DNA of 32,855 nt. Origin: Jiulongibacter sp. (GTDB lineage Bacteria > Bacteroidota > Bacteroidia > Cytophagales > Spirosomataceae). The number at the start of each line of letters is the position of its first letter. Position 1 is the first letter of the stretch. Location of the stretch: contig JAHEBN010000026.1 of NCBI GenBank assembly GCA_024645245.1, forward strand, positions 1 through 32,855, written 5' to 3'. This document shows positions 23,055-32,079 of the stretch, one piece after another. Made by a program: the position numbers and the translations under genes. The notes under the pieces are model-generated. The model saw only the letters and a program-made list of their open reading frames with translations, was not told where the DNA came from and made no database searches.

Positions 23055-23945
23055 TCAGGGCTTACGAAAAATTCCCATAGGATCGGCCTTAATTGCCAGA
23101 AGTGCATCCAGCACGTCGGTGCTTACTCCATTAGGATCTATTTCATAACCGCGGTGAAAGGCCATCCAGGCTTCATTAATTTTATTATCGGCTATATTGG
23201 CTAAAGAGAGTTGCATGTAAGAATTGGTAAATTCGGGGGCGATAAGTATGGCTTTATCTAATAGTTCGTAAGCAGTACTTAAGTCTACAGGTTTTTTGCC
23301 ATCAATAAAGCTTTTAATATGTACCGCTGCCAGATCAACCATCAAGGTAACATTCTGAAAATTATCTTTTTCCAATCCTTCCTGCATTAATTCTTCGGCT
23401 AATTGAAAATTCTCATTTTGATAGGCAATTACTCCTAGCCCCCAATATGTATCAACATTTTGATTATTTAATAACCAGGCAAGATTGAATCGATTTGTAG
23501 CCAGGTCCTTACTTCCTTCCGAAAGATAATCCCAACCCATTTTTCCAAAGAAGTCGGAGGCCTCATTTCTACTTTTGAAATTACGATCACAGTCTTTAAA
23601 AAACTCTAAATCAGAGCGTTGTTGTTCTATCGTTCTTTCATATCCACCAAACAATGGCAAAGAGTAAATATCAATATTTTCAGTTATTGGTGATTTGGTC
23701 ACAACTACCACCTCATGGTCGCCAGCTAAAATATCAGTATCAAAACCTTTTAGTTTTTTAATATTATTATTATTAGAGGTCTTTTCTGGAGCAGGTACAG
23801 AGATAGTGGTTGAACTATGCAATGCCGACCCTTTTTGTAACACAGACGATTTCAGTATCGGCTGTTGTGCAAAAATCTGGCTTACAAAAATTGTTAGCAA
23901 ACTAAATAATCCCCCTTTCAACATAGTGATTTTGTTGGAAAACAT
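23055..23945 (-). CDS. Secreted TPR-repeat protein of unknown function
   Basis: A 296-residue protein. A signal peptide (about 1-27, ending SQIFAQQ; a second ATG seven codons in is an alternative start) is followed by a low-complexity region with Asn repeats (about 40-65). At least three TPR-like helical pairs lie at about 120-275, including AYQNENFQLAEELMQEGLEKD, AYELLDKAILIAPEFTNSYMQLS and AWMAFHRGYEIDPN. No catalytic domain is seen. It is predicted to be periplasmic and to serve as a protein-binding scaffold. It is on the same strand as the helicase gene 75 bases upstream, so it may be part of a three-gene transcript. Confidence 0.72.
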   Translation of the reverse strand: MFSNKITMLKGGLFSLLTIFVSQIFAQQPILKSSVLQKGSALHSSTTISVPAPEKTSNNNNIKKLKGFDTDILAGDHEVVVVTKSPITENIDIYSLPLFGGYERTIEQQRSDLEFFKDCDRNFKSRNEASDFFGKMGWDYLSEGSKDLATNRFNLAWLLNNQNVDTYWGLGVIAYQNENFQLAEELMQEGLEKDNFQNVTLMVDLAAVHIKSFIDGKKPVDLSTAYELLDKAILIAPEFTNSYMQLSLANIADNKINEAWMAFHRGYEIDPNGVSTDVLDALLAIKADPMGIFRKP

Positions 23946-24019
23946 CAGTTATTATAACGTTTCAAGTAAATATAAATTGGTTAGAATTTAATTATTTACT
24001 TCTAAACATCGTGCCAGAT

Positions 24020-25321
24020 CTAACGTCGTTTCTTACTTTTTATTTTTTTAGGGGCGGGTTTAAATAGGTTTTTAGCTTTTTTTTCATGAAAGGCTCCTTG
24101 AAATTCTGGATTTTCTTTCTTTCGTTGCTCATCAATTTCTCTAAGCATCAGTTGACTTTCTTCAAACGGTGTATCTATTATTTCAACACCTTCCGGTAAA
24201 TCAATTTGTGGAATCTTCGTTTTGATAATTCCTTCAATTCGTGCTATGTGATAAACTTCAGCCGGGGTCATAAATGTAATTGCCTCTCCGGTTCTTAAGG
24301 CCCGGCCTGTTCGCCCTATTCGGTGTACATAATCCTCATAAATAATTGGTACGTCAAAATTAACTACATGACTTACGGAAAGTATATCTAAACCTCTTGC
24401 GGCAACGTCTGTGGCTACCAAAATCCGGATATTTCCCTCACTAAATGAATTAATGGCATTTATCCTTGTGTTCTGACCTTTGTTTGCATGTATTACTCGA
24501 ATGTTTTCTTTACCAACAACTTTTCTTTCCAGGTATTTATATACATTATCAGCAACAGTTTTAGTGCGGGTAAATACAATCACCCGCGACATTTCTTCCT
24601 GGGTTTTTATCAAAAAACCGAGGAGATTTATTTTTGACTGAAAATTCGGGACAGCATAAAGTTTTTGCTCTACCGTTTCAGCTGTCATATTTTCTGGACT
24701 AACTTCTATTCTAAGAGGGGCTTCTAAAAATTCGGATGAAAGCCTCTCTACTTTCTCCGGGAATGTGGCCGAAAACAATAAATTCTTTCTTTTTCGTGGT
24801 ATAACTTCCAATATTTTACGGATTTGGGGCATAAAACCCATATCCATCATTTTATCGGCTTCATCCAACACCATATATTGGATTTGACGAGTCATAATTT
24901 CACCTCTTAAATACAAATCTAAAAACCGACCTGGTGTAGCCACCAAAATATCCAGTCCCTTCTGGATCTTTTCTATTTGTGTTTTAGGACCCAGCCCCCC
25001 GTAAATTGAGATGTGCCTCAGGTCCGTATATTTACCTAAATCGGTAATTGCGGTGTCAATCTGCATAGCTAGCTCACGGGTAGGAGCCAGTATGAGACAT
25101 CGGATTGAATTACCCTGAGCATACTTAATTTTCATAAGTAAAGGAAGCAGGTAAGCCGCTGTTTTGCCGGTACCGGTTTGTGCAATACCTAAAACATCGT
25201 GCCCTTGCAAAATTAATGGAATGGCCTTTTCTTGTATAGGGGTGGGTTCAGTATAACCAATATCAACTATCGCGTTTATAAGCTGCTTATTGAGATCAAA
25301 TATTTCAAATGATTTGGACAT
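24020..25321 (-). CDS. DEAD-box RNA helicase (RhlE type)
   Basis: A 433-residue helicase. All core motifs are visible in order: the Q motif EPTPIQEKAIP, motif I AQTGTGKT, Ia PTRELA, GG and TPGR, motif II DEAD, motif III SAT, IV VIVFTRTK, V VATDVAARGLD and VI HRIGRTGRA. A basic C-terminal tail (about 400-433, ending KKIKSKKRR) follows, as in RhlE-type proteins that remodel ribosomal RNA or mRNA structure, often in the cold. The gene's ATG directly follows the stop of the large membrane protein gene (TAAATG), giving translational coupling between two seemingly unrelated proteins. Confidence 0.93.
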   Translation of the reverse strand: MSKSFEIFDLNKQLINAIVDIGYTEPTPIQEKAIPLILQGHDVLGIAQTGTGKTAAYLLPLLMKIKYAQGNSIRCLILAPTRELAMQIDTAITDLGKYTDLRHISIYGGLGPKTQIEKIQKGLDILVATPGRFLDLYLRGEIMTRQIQYMVLDEADKMMDMGFMPQIRKILEVIPRKRKNLLFSATFPEKVERLSSEFLEAPLRIEVSPENMTAETVEQKLYAVPNFQSKINLLGFLIKTQEEMSRVIVFTRTKTVADNVYKYLERKVVGKENIRVIHANKGQNTRINAINSFSEGNIRILVATDVAARGLDILSVSHVVNFDVPIIYEDYVHRIGRTGRALRTGEAITFMTPAEVYHIARIEGIIKTKIPQIDLPEGVEIIDTPFEESQLMLREIDEQRKKENPEFQGAFHEKKAKNLFKPAPKKIKSKKRR

Positions 25322-27256
25322 TTATTTTAGTTTTTCAAATACATATTCAAATTCATTTTGAAAGGCATTTGGATGTTGCGACCAAAATAGAATGGTCTTT
25401 ATTTTTGTAAGCTTTTTTCTGGAATAAAATTTCAAAAAATCCTCTTCATCATTAATTTTTCCAGAGATGAAAATTCCTCCTTTTAGAATTGGTGGTGGTA
25501 TACGGAAGGCTGCAGATGTTCCATCTTCGTACTCAACAGTACATTTGAGATAAGCAGGCTGAAACAGCAATCGTGCTATTTTACCCATAAAACTATAGTG
25601 AATATCCGCTTTAAGATATAAGATGGAATCTTCGGGAATGGAAATTTTTTCGTCTAGTTGTGTTTTTTTATTAAGAATGTTTTCAAAGAACAAAGGCTGT
25701 ATTAAACTACGTTTTTCAAAAAGAAACAAATTCTCTTCAGGCATTCTTAATGTGTCTATCAACTCGTAATTTTTGTATAATGAAATATAGGCGTTTTTGT
25801 CAACCCAGAAAGCGTTTTGATACCTGAATTCATGGATGTTGGCCAGTACCAGATCGGGAGCCTTGGGCGATGTATATCTTTCTCCATTTTTATTTGCCAA
25901 CCAATCACTGTTTGCCTGATAAGTTTGGATTACCGGACGTGGTTTATAGTAAAGCTGATTGAAATACAGATATGAAATTTCTTGTGGTAATATGTCAATA
26001 CTTCTATTGCCTATTTTTTCATTAATTTCAGTTGGAAAAAGCCTGATCTTATTAATCTCTTTTTGATTAAAATTTTCTGAATAATCATAATTTAAGAGCT
26101 TTTTGAAATATCTGGTGGGGTTCCTATACTGAATTAGTTTAATTAAATTTTTATACCCACCATTTTTGAGTTCTGTATTTATTTCATTTGGAAAGTAAAA
26201 CCTTACAAAACTATCCGGATCGTATGAAGTAAATGACAAACGTATAATTTGTGTAGCGATTAATTGAATCAAAAGTACGTAAGTAACCAGCCTTGTATCT
26301 GTTTGAGCCCGGTTTTCAAATAAATAAATCAAAACAGCAAGCATGGGCATAAATAGGAAAAATCCAAAAACATTATAATGCCCAGTGGCCGTGTGCGATT
26401 GCTTAAAGCATAAAAACCAGGCCATGGCTATTAGCAGATAAAGAAAAAAGTTCTCGGGAAAATAACTGAGGTTTTTGAAAATATGACTCAGCACAACCAA
26501 AACGATTAAGAATTCAAAACCCAGTAAAACAAAAAGCTCTTTTTTGCTAAGAATTTGATCGGCCATTGCGTCCTGATAGGCATCAATAATTTTTAAGCTC
26601 GCTTGTAAGTATTCGGGAATGGCTACATGTAGTTGAGTGGCTAAAATTGTGGTAATAGCCAAAAGTAAGATAAGGGTAATCAAAACTGTACGCCAGGTAA
26701 GTATTTTAAAGAAACCAAAATAGATGACAGTTGCACTTAATAATCCATAGGCTATAAGGCTAAGATTTACCTTTATAAAAAATATAAGTACTGCAATCGT
26801 TATAACAATTAATAAGGGAATAGTCTGTCGGCTGGACCTAATATAGAGTAACCAAAAAATTAAAAGATAAAACAAGGTAAAAGAGGCGTCGGCAAAAAAG
26901 CCCCAGGGAAGAGTAATAACAATTGATAGTATTGCCGCTAAAATCCAACTTTTTCCTAATTTATGAAAGCATAGCTTAATAATAAAAAGATAATTCAAAA
27001 GAATGAAACTATGAAAAAAAAACAGAAACCATGGAGAAACAGTGCTTGGCAAAACAAGTGTATTCAGATATCCCAAGGGGCCGTAATTAAATATAAAATC
27101 CTTTCCGAACACAAAATTTCCATCTACAGCCATTGCCAATGACTCATGCCAGGAGGGGTCAATTCCTAGTCCGGGAATAACTGCAGGTAAATTATTACTA
27201 AAATACAGTAAGCAGAAAACAATGTAAAAGAGGGTTTTCAGTACGTTCTGTTTCAC
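25322..27256 (-). CDS. Large multi-pass membrane protein, possible GT-C-type glycosyltransferase
   Basis: A 644-residue protein I cannot assign to a named family. About ten to twelve membrane segments fill the first 340 residues. A soluble C-terminal region (about 345-644) follows, rich in aromatic and charged residues. Near the N-terminus, GLGIDPSWHESLAMAVDG and FIFNYGPLGYLNT form the first loop; an acidic residue there followed by a YGPLG motif is seen in polytopic proteins related to GT-C glycosyltransferases that use lipid-linked sugars. This suggests an envelope glycan role, but the catalytic residues cannot be confirmed. Its stop abuts the start of the helicase gene. Confidence 0.6.
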   Translation of the reverse strand: MKQNVLKTLFYIVFCLLYFSNNLPAVIPGLGIDPSWHESLAMAVDGNFVFGKDFIFNYGPLGYLNTLVLPSTVSPWFLFFFHSFILLNYLFIIKLCFHKLGKSWILAAILSIVITLPWGFFADASFTLFYLLIFWLLYIRSSRQTIPLLIVITIAVLIFFIKVNLSLIAYGLLSATVIYFGFFKILTWRTVLITLILLLAITTILATQLHVAIPEYLQASLKIIDAYQDAMADQILSKKELFVLLGFEFLIVLVVLSHIFKNLSYFPENFFLYLLIAMAWFLCFKQSHTATGHYNVFGFFLFMPMLAVLIYLFENRAQTDTRLVTYVLLIQLIATQIIRLSFTSYDPDSFVRFYFPNEINTELKNGGYKNLIKLIQYRNPTRYFKKLLNYDYSENFNQKEINKIRLFPTEINEKIGNRSIDILPQEISYLYFNQLYYKPRPVIQTYQANSDWLANKNGERYTSPKAPDLVLANIHEFRYQNAFWVDKNAYISLYKNYELIDTLRMPEENLFLFEKRSLIQPLFFENILNKKTQLDEKISIPEDSILYLKADIHYSFMGKIARLLFQPAYLKCTVEYEDGTSAAFRIPPPILKGGIFISGKINDEEDFLKFYSRKKLTKIKTILFWSQHPNAFQNEFEYVFEKLK

Positions 27257-27281
27257 GTGTGAAAAATAATGTTTAAATAAT

Positions 27282-27313
27282 AAACCCTGATTAAACCGGA
27301 GTCATCAGGGTTT
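27282..27313. terminator. Terminator downstream of lpdA
   Basis: AAACCCTGAT (27282-27291) and ATCAGGGTTT (27304-27313) are perfect 10-bp arms around 12 bases. On the minus strand it follows the lpdA stop by 25 bases and ends in a short T-rich stretch. Confidence 0.65.
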
Positions 27314-27338
27314 TAATTTACAAAGAATATTCTAATGA

Positions 27339-28730
27339 TTACAAATGTATCACTTCATCGTATGCAGCAGCGGCGGCTTCCATAATAGCCTCAGACATCG
27401 TTGGGTGGGGGTGAACCGACTTCACAATTTCCATCCCAGTGGTTTCCAGTTTACGTGCTACCACAATCTCAGCAATCATTTCGGTAACATTGGATCCTAT
27501 CATATGACAGCCCAATAATTCCCCGTATTTAGCATCAAAAATGATTTTTACAAATCCTTCAGGTACTCCACCAGCTTTTGCTTTTCCGGAAGCAGAAAAA
27601 GGAAACTTACCAACTTTTATTTCGTATCCGGCTTCTTTTGCCTTGGCTTCTGTATACCCAACTGAAGCGATTTCAGGAGTACAATAGGTACATCCTGGAA
27701 TGTTATTGTAATCCAAGGGTTGCGGATGATGTCCGGCCAGCTTTTCCACACAAATAATACCTTCGGCAGAAGCCACATGAGCCAGAGCCTGTCCGGGAGT
27801 TACATCGCCAATGGCAAAATAGCCCGGCATATTGGTTTCATAGAAATCGTTAACCAGTATTTTGCCACGATCTGTTGCAATACCTACATCTTCCAAACCG
27901 ATATTTTCAATATTGGCAGCAATTCCCGCTGCGGATAATACCAATTCGGTTTCAATTACAATCTCGCCATCCTTTGTTTTTACGGTTGACTTGCAGTTTT
28001 TACCACTGATATCTACCTTTTCCACAGAAGCATTGGTGTATATTTCAATACCCTGCTTCTTGTAATTTTTGGCCAATTCTTTCGAAACTTCTTCATCTTC
28101 TACAGGAACGATCCTTGGCATAAATTCTACTATCGTAACCTTGGTGCCCATACTGGCATATACATAGGCAAACTCTACACCTATTGCTCCGGATCCGATT
28201 ACGAGGAGGCTCTCCGGCTGTTTTTCCAGGCTCATTGCCTTGCGGTATTCAATTACTTTTTTTCCATCTATGGGCACATTAGGAAGTTCGCGTGCTCTTG
28301 CTCCGGTGGCTATTATGATATATTTTCCTTCAACAATAGATTTTGTACCATCAGTTGCAGTTACTTCAACCTTTTTACCTGTTTGAATTTTTCCGTAACC
28401 GTTTATAACATCTATTTTATTTTTCTTCATCAAAAACTGCACGCCTTTGCTCATTCCATCGGCTACGCCTCTTGATCTTTGAATCACTGCATTGAAATCT
28501 GCCTCTGCACTACTCACTTTTATGCCGTAGTCAGAAGCATGTTGTATATAATTAAATACTTGTGCCGATTTTAAAAGTGCTTTGGTAGGTATACAGCCCC
28601 AATTCAGGCAAATTCCACCCAGATTTTCTTTTTCAATTACAGCTACTTTCATACCAAGCTGTGAAGCTCTGATTGCTGTAACATAACCCCCCGGGCCAGA
28701 ACCCAGAATTACCACATCGTACTGTGCCAT
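27339..28730 (-). CDS. lpdA: Dihydrolipoyl dehydrogenase (E3 / glycine-cleavage L protein)
   Basis: A 463-residue FAD flavoprotein that reoxidises dihydrolipoyl groups of 2-oxoacid dehydrogenases and glycine-cleavage H protein, making NADH. It has an N-terminal FAD fold GSGPGGYVTAIRASQLG and a redox-active disulfide in GGICLNWGCIPTK (Cys41, Cys46). A second dinucleotide fold is VIGSGAIGVEFAYVYASMG. The ATG at 28730 gives the standard N-terminus. The C-terminal interface domain carries the His-Glu pair in HPHPTMSEAIMEA. It is monocistronic here, with an exact -7 box about 28 bases upstream and a hairpin terminator. No E1/E2 genes are adjacent. Confidence 0.96.
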   Translation of the reverse strand: MAQYDVVILGSGPGGYVTAIRASQLGMKVAVIEKENLGGICLNWGCIPTKALLKSAQVFNYIQHASDYGIKVSSAEADFNAVIQRSRGVADGMSKGVQFLMKKNKIDVINGYGKIQTGKKVEVTATDGTKSIVEGKYIIIATGARARELPNVPIDGKKVIEYRKAMSLEKQPESLLVIGSGAIGVEFAYVYASMGTKVTIVEFMPRIVPVEDEEVSKELAKNYKKQGIEIYTNASVEKVDISGKNCKSTVKTKDGEIVIETELVLSAAGIAANIENIGLEDVGIATDRGKILVNDFYETNMPGYFAIGDVTPGQALAHVASAEGIICVEKLAGHHPQPLDYNNIPGCTYCTPEIASVGYTEAKAKEAGYEIKVGKFPFSASGKAKAGGVPEGFVKIIFDAKYGELLGCHMIGSNVTEMIAEIVVARKLETTGMEIVKSVHPHPTMSEAIMEAAAAAYDEVIHL

Positions 28731-28758
28731 AAAGTATTTGTTTTGCTTTAATTTGCCG

Positions 28759-28766
28759 CAAAATTA
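28759..28766 (-). promoter_or_regulatory. -7 element of the lpdA promoter
   Basis: On the minus strand TAATTTTG (28766-28759) is an exact TAnnTTTG, 28 bases before the ATG. No clear -33 box is seen. Confidence 0.5.
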
Positions 28767-28963
28767 ATGAATTTTCGTCATAAAAGGATAGGCATTTGGA
28801 TTAAGCTTTTCATTAAATATGTATTCCTGTTCCGGCATTTCATCCTAATCATGGTTATCTCCTATAATTTGTGATTAATATCCGACTTGATAATATTTAG
28901 GTGTTTCTTTGATATTTAATTTTTAATAATTAGTATTATCTATTCAACCTTAAAATAACTTAA

Positions 28964-31084
28964 ATGAGGCATGTAATTCTTTTATTGTCAGCTGCTTTAT
29001 TATTCAATGCCTGCAATCAAAAAAAAGAGACCGATTATTCAAAATGGACGAATTTCGGTGGTACGAAAGATGCAGCCCGGTATTCTTCTCTTACTCAGAT
29101 AAATGCAAATAATGTAGATCAACTAAAAGTGGCCTGGGAATATCATTGCGGTGATTCAAGTTCCCGCTCTCAAATTCAATGTCAGCCAATAGTAGTCGAC
29201 GGACTTTTGTATGGCACCACGCCTAAGCTTCATTTGTTTGCACTCGATGCCGCTTCAGGAAAGGAAATTTGGAGGTTTGATCCTTTTCAAGTTTTAGGTG
29301 GAGAAAACTCCTGGGCGGGTACCAATCGCGGAGTGACTTATTTTGAAGATAAGGCTTACAAACGGATACTATTTTGTGCGGGTAATTTCCTGATTTCGGT
29401 CGATGCGAAAACCGGCCTGCCGGATACTACATTTGGTGATAATGGCAAAGTGGATTTGCAGAAAGGTTTAACTGATAATCCAGACGAACAATTCTTAATT
29501 ACTTCAAATACACCTGGAATTATATACAAAGACAAAATTATTCTTGGGATGAGACTTTCTGAAGGTTTAGACGCCGCTCCGGGACATATACGTGCCTACA
29601 ACGTAAAAACCGGCAAGATGGATTGGATTTTTCATACCATTCCAAAGAAAGGCGAGGCTGGTTACGAAACATGGGATCCAAAATACATTGATAAAATAGG
29701 TGGAGCCAATAATTGGTCGGGCCTTTCGCTTGATGAAGAAAGTGGCATTGTTTACGTACCTACCGGATCTGCTACTTATGATTTTTATGGAGGATTCAGG
29801 CAAGGAGATAATTTGTATGCAAATACTTTGTTGGCATTGGATGCTGCAACGGGTAAGCGAATCTGGCATTTTCAAACTACCCATCACGATGTTTGGGATC
29901 GGGATTTACCTACTAATCCTAATTTGGTGAAGGTAAAAAAAGACGGAAAGACTATTGATGCGGTAGCTCAAATAAGTAAGCAGGGCTTTGTTTATCTGTT
30001 TAACAGACTTACAGGCGAACCCATTTATCCGATCGAAGAAAAACCTATTCCCCAGTCGAATATGCCGGGTGAAAAAACAGCTATGACTCAGCCAATTCCT
30101 GGTTTGCCGGAAGCATATATGCGGCAACATTTAGAAGAAAAGGATTTTTTAAATCTTACTCCTGATCTTAAAAAAGAAGTAGATGCGGTTGTTAAAAATT
30201 ACAATTATGGCAATATGTGGCTTTCACCTTCCCTGGAAAAAGGAATAATTCTTTTTCCCGGTTTTGACGGTGGTGGAGAGTGGGGGGGGGCCTCTTACGA
30301 TCCGGAAAGTAACTGGTTATATGTTAATGCCAATGAAATGCCTTGGCTTATTGATATGGTGAAAAATGAAACCGCAGAGAAAAAAGGACCTATGACGGGA
30401 GCTCAGCTTTATACAAATAATTGTGCAAATTGTCATGGATCAGATCGCAAAGGAAATCCACCAGCCTTCCCAAACCTTACTGAGGTGGGTAAAAAATACA
30501 GTGAAAAGCAAATTGCTTCCCTATTAAAGACCGGAAAAGGAGGGATGCCTTCTTTCAGACATTTATCGGAAACAGAAAGGGCATCAATTGTTTCCTTTTT
30601 AAACGGGAAAGTTGAAAATGGTATTAAGGAGGAAATGGAAGGTGGCAAGGAAAAGTTAATCACACCCTATGTAATGAAGGGTTACAAAAGATTTTTAACC
30701 AAAGACGGATATCCCGGAATTAATCCTCCGTGGGGAACGCTGAATGCCATTGATTTAAATACCGGTAAAATAGTGTGGAAGTCGGTTCTGGGGGAATTTC
30801 CTGAACTTACCGCAATGGGTATTCCACTTACCGGGCGTGAAAATTATGGTGGACCAGTTACTACAGCGGGGGGATTGATTTTTATTGGGGCTACCGAGGA
30901 TGAAATGTTCCGTGTTTTTGATAAAAGAACAGGAAAAGTGCTTTGGCAAACCAAACTGCCGGCTTCTGGACATGCCACACCAGCCGTATATGAAGCTAAT
31001 GGTAAACAGTATGTGGTAATTGCTTGTGGGGGTGGAAAAGGTAGCAAATCAGGTGATTCCTATGTGGCGTTTGCTTTGCCTTGA
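28964..31084 (+). CDS. PQQ-dependent dehydrogenase with internal cytochrome c domain (lipoprotein)
   Basis: A 706-residue quinoprotein. A lipoprotein signal ends LLFNAC (Cys17) and is followed by NQKKETD, an acidic/Lys stretch reminiscent of Bacteroidota surface-export signals (inference). The beta-propeller has recurring blade motifs such as LFALDAASGKEIWRF, LLALDAATGKRIWHF, LNAIDLNTGKIVWKS and FRVFDKRTGKVLWQT. Between the last blades sits a c-type cytochrome with CANCH (487-491) and a likely Met ligand in GKGGMPSF. The haem domain is thus inserted at about 465-560 and not appended. It oxidises an alcohol or sugar and passes electrons from PQQ to haem. The substrate is not predictable. PQQ synthesis genes are not in the window. 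Confidence 0.9.
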   Translation: MRHVILLLSAALLFNACNQKKETDYSKWTNFGGTKDAARYSSLTQINANNVDQLKVAWEYHCGDSSSRSQIQCQPIVVDGLLYGTTPKLHLFALDAASGKEIWRFDPFQVLGGENSWAGTNRGVTYFEDKAYKRILFCAGNFLISVDAKTGLPDTTFGDNGKVDLQKGLTDNPDEQFLITSNTPGIIYKDKIILGMRLSEGLDAAPGHIRAYNVKTGKMDWIFHTIPKKGEAGYETWDPKYIDKIGGANNWSGLSLDEESGIVYVPTGSATYDFYGGFRQGDNLYANTLLALDAATGKRIWHFQTTHHDVWDRDLPTNPNLVKVKKDGKTIDAVAQISKQGFVYLFNRLTGEPIYPIEEKPIPQSNMPGEKTAMTQPIPGLPEAYMRQHLEEKDFLNLTPDLKKEVDAVVKNYNYGNMWLSPSLEKGIILFPGFDGGGEWGGASYDPESNWLYVNANEMPWLIDMVKNETAEKKGPMTGAQLYTNNCANCHGSDRKGNPPAFPNLTEVGKKYSEKQIASLLKTGKGGMPSFRHLSETERASIVSFLNGKVENGIKEEMEGGKEKLITPYVMKGYKRFLTKDGYPGINPPWGTLNAIDLNTGKIVWKSVLGEFPELTAMGIPLTGRENYGGPVTTAGGLIFIGATEDEMFRVFDKRTGKVLWQTKLPASGHATPAVYEANGKQYVVIACGGGKGSKSGDSYVAFALP

Positions 31085-31113
31085 CTTTATTCTAGCGGGT
31101 GTGGATCATAAAT

Positions 31114-31143
31114 AAAAAAGGAGCTCGTAAGAGCTCCTTTTTT
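31114..31143. terminator. Bidirectional terminator between PQQ dehydrogenase and tsf
   Basis: GGAGCTC (31120-31126) pairs with GAGCTCC (31131-31137) around GTAA, flanked by six A and six T. It serves both converging genes. Confidence 0.9.
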
Positions 31144-31160
31144 ATTATCACCAGGTGAAA

Positions 31161-31994
31161 TTACGCGATTTGTACGCGTACAAATGAAGCAACTTTCAAA
31201 CCTTTTTGTGTTTTTTCCAAAAGATCGGAAATAGTGATTGATGGATCTTTTACGAATTGTTGGTTAAGTAAGGTATTCTCTTTGTAGAATTTACCCAATT
31301 TACCCATAGCAATTTTCTCCAACATAGCTTCAGGCTTTCCTTCCTGACGAGCCTGCTCTTTTCCAATTTCGATTTCTTTTTCAACCACAGTAGGGTCAAC
31401 ATCGTCTTTATCCAAACCAACCGGCTTCATCGCTACTATTTGCATTGCGATATCGCGACCTACTTCGTTTACGTTAGTACCGTCTACATTTACAAATGAT
31501 ACCACTGCAGCAGCTTTGTTATTTGAGTGAATATAGGCTACAACCTGCTCACCTTCCACATTATGGTAGTCCGATATAACAAGCTTTTCTCCGATTTTTC
31601 CTACAAATTCTGTAATCGCTTCAGTAATTGGTGTACCATTTTCTAAACTAAGACCGGCTAAAGTCTCTTTATCTTTTGCATGGTGCTTTACACCTGCTTG
31701 TAATATTGAATTGGCCAGAGTAATAAAATCTGCAACCTTTGAAACCGGCTCAGTTTCACAAGCAAAAGCAAGTATTTTGGCTGATTTGCCGCTGTCACTT
31801 ACGTCTACCAGTACTACACCTTCTGATGTTTCATTGTCTGCTCTTTTGGCAGCTACTTTTTGTCCTGCTTTACGTAGGATCTCTACTGCTTTTTCAAAAT
31901 CTCCTTCGGCTTCGGTCAGGGCTTTCTTACAGTCCATCATTCCTGCTCCGGTTTGTTGACGTAATTTATTTACGTCTGCAGCTGTAATATTCAT
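31161..31994 (-). CDS. tsf: Translation elongation factor Ts
   Basis: A 277-residue nucleotide-exchange factor for EF-Tu. I set the start at ATG 31994. The frame stays open upstream to 32150, but the extra 52 residues cross the rpsB stop region and have no match to the family, whereas MNITAADVNKLRQQTGAGMMDCKKALTEAEGD is the canonical N-terminus (UBA-like domain). Further on, the core has KAGQKVAAKRADNETSEG and FACETEPVSKVADF, containing the conserved interaction region with EF-Tu. Two dimerisation subdomains are present, and the C-terminal module ends EKTQKGLKVASFVRVQIA. It follows rpsB with a strong hairpin between, so expression of the two can differ. Confidence 0.96.
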   Translation of the reverse strand: MNITAADVNKLRQQTGAGMMDCKKALTEAEGDFEKAVEILRKAGQKVAAKRADNETSEGVVLVDVSDSGKSAKILAFACETEPVSKVADFITLANSILQAGVKHHAKDKETLAGLSLENGTPITEAITEFVGKIGEKLVISDYHNVEGEQVVAYIHSNNKAAAVVSFVNVDGTNVNEVGRDIAMQIVAMKPVGLDKDDVDPTVVEKEIEIGKEQARQEGKPEAMLEKIAMGKLGKFYKENTLLNQQFVKDPSITISDLLEKTQKGLKVASFVRVQIA

Positions 31995-32022
31995 CTTGTT
32001 TTGTTTTTTTATTTTTAAATTT

Positions 32023-32054
32023 AAAAAGAACAGCCCAAAGCAAGGCTTCGGGCT
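32023..32054 (-). terminator. Hairpin plus T-run between rpsB and tsf
   Basis: On the minus strand AGCCCGAAGC pairs with GCTTTGGGCT (10 bp, one G-T pair) around a CTT loop, followed by GTTCTTTTT. This has the form of an intrinsic terminator or attenuator, 38 bases before the tsf start. Confidence 0.7.
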
Positions 32055-32079
32055 ATTCAAAATATAAGTTATATTTTTA

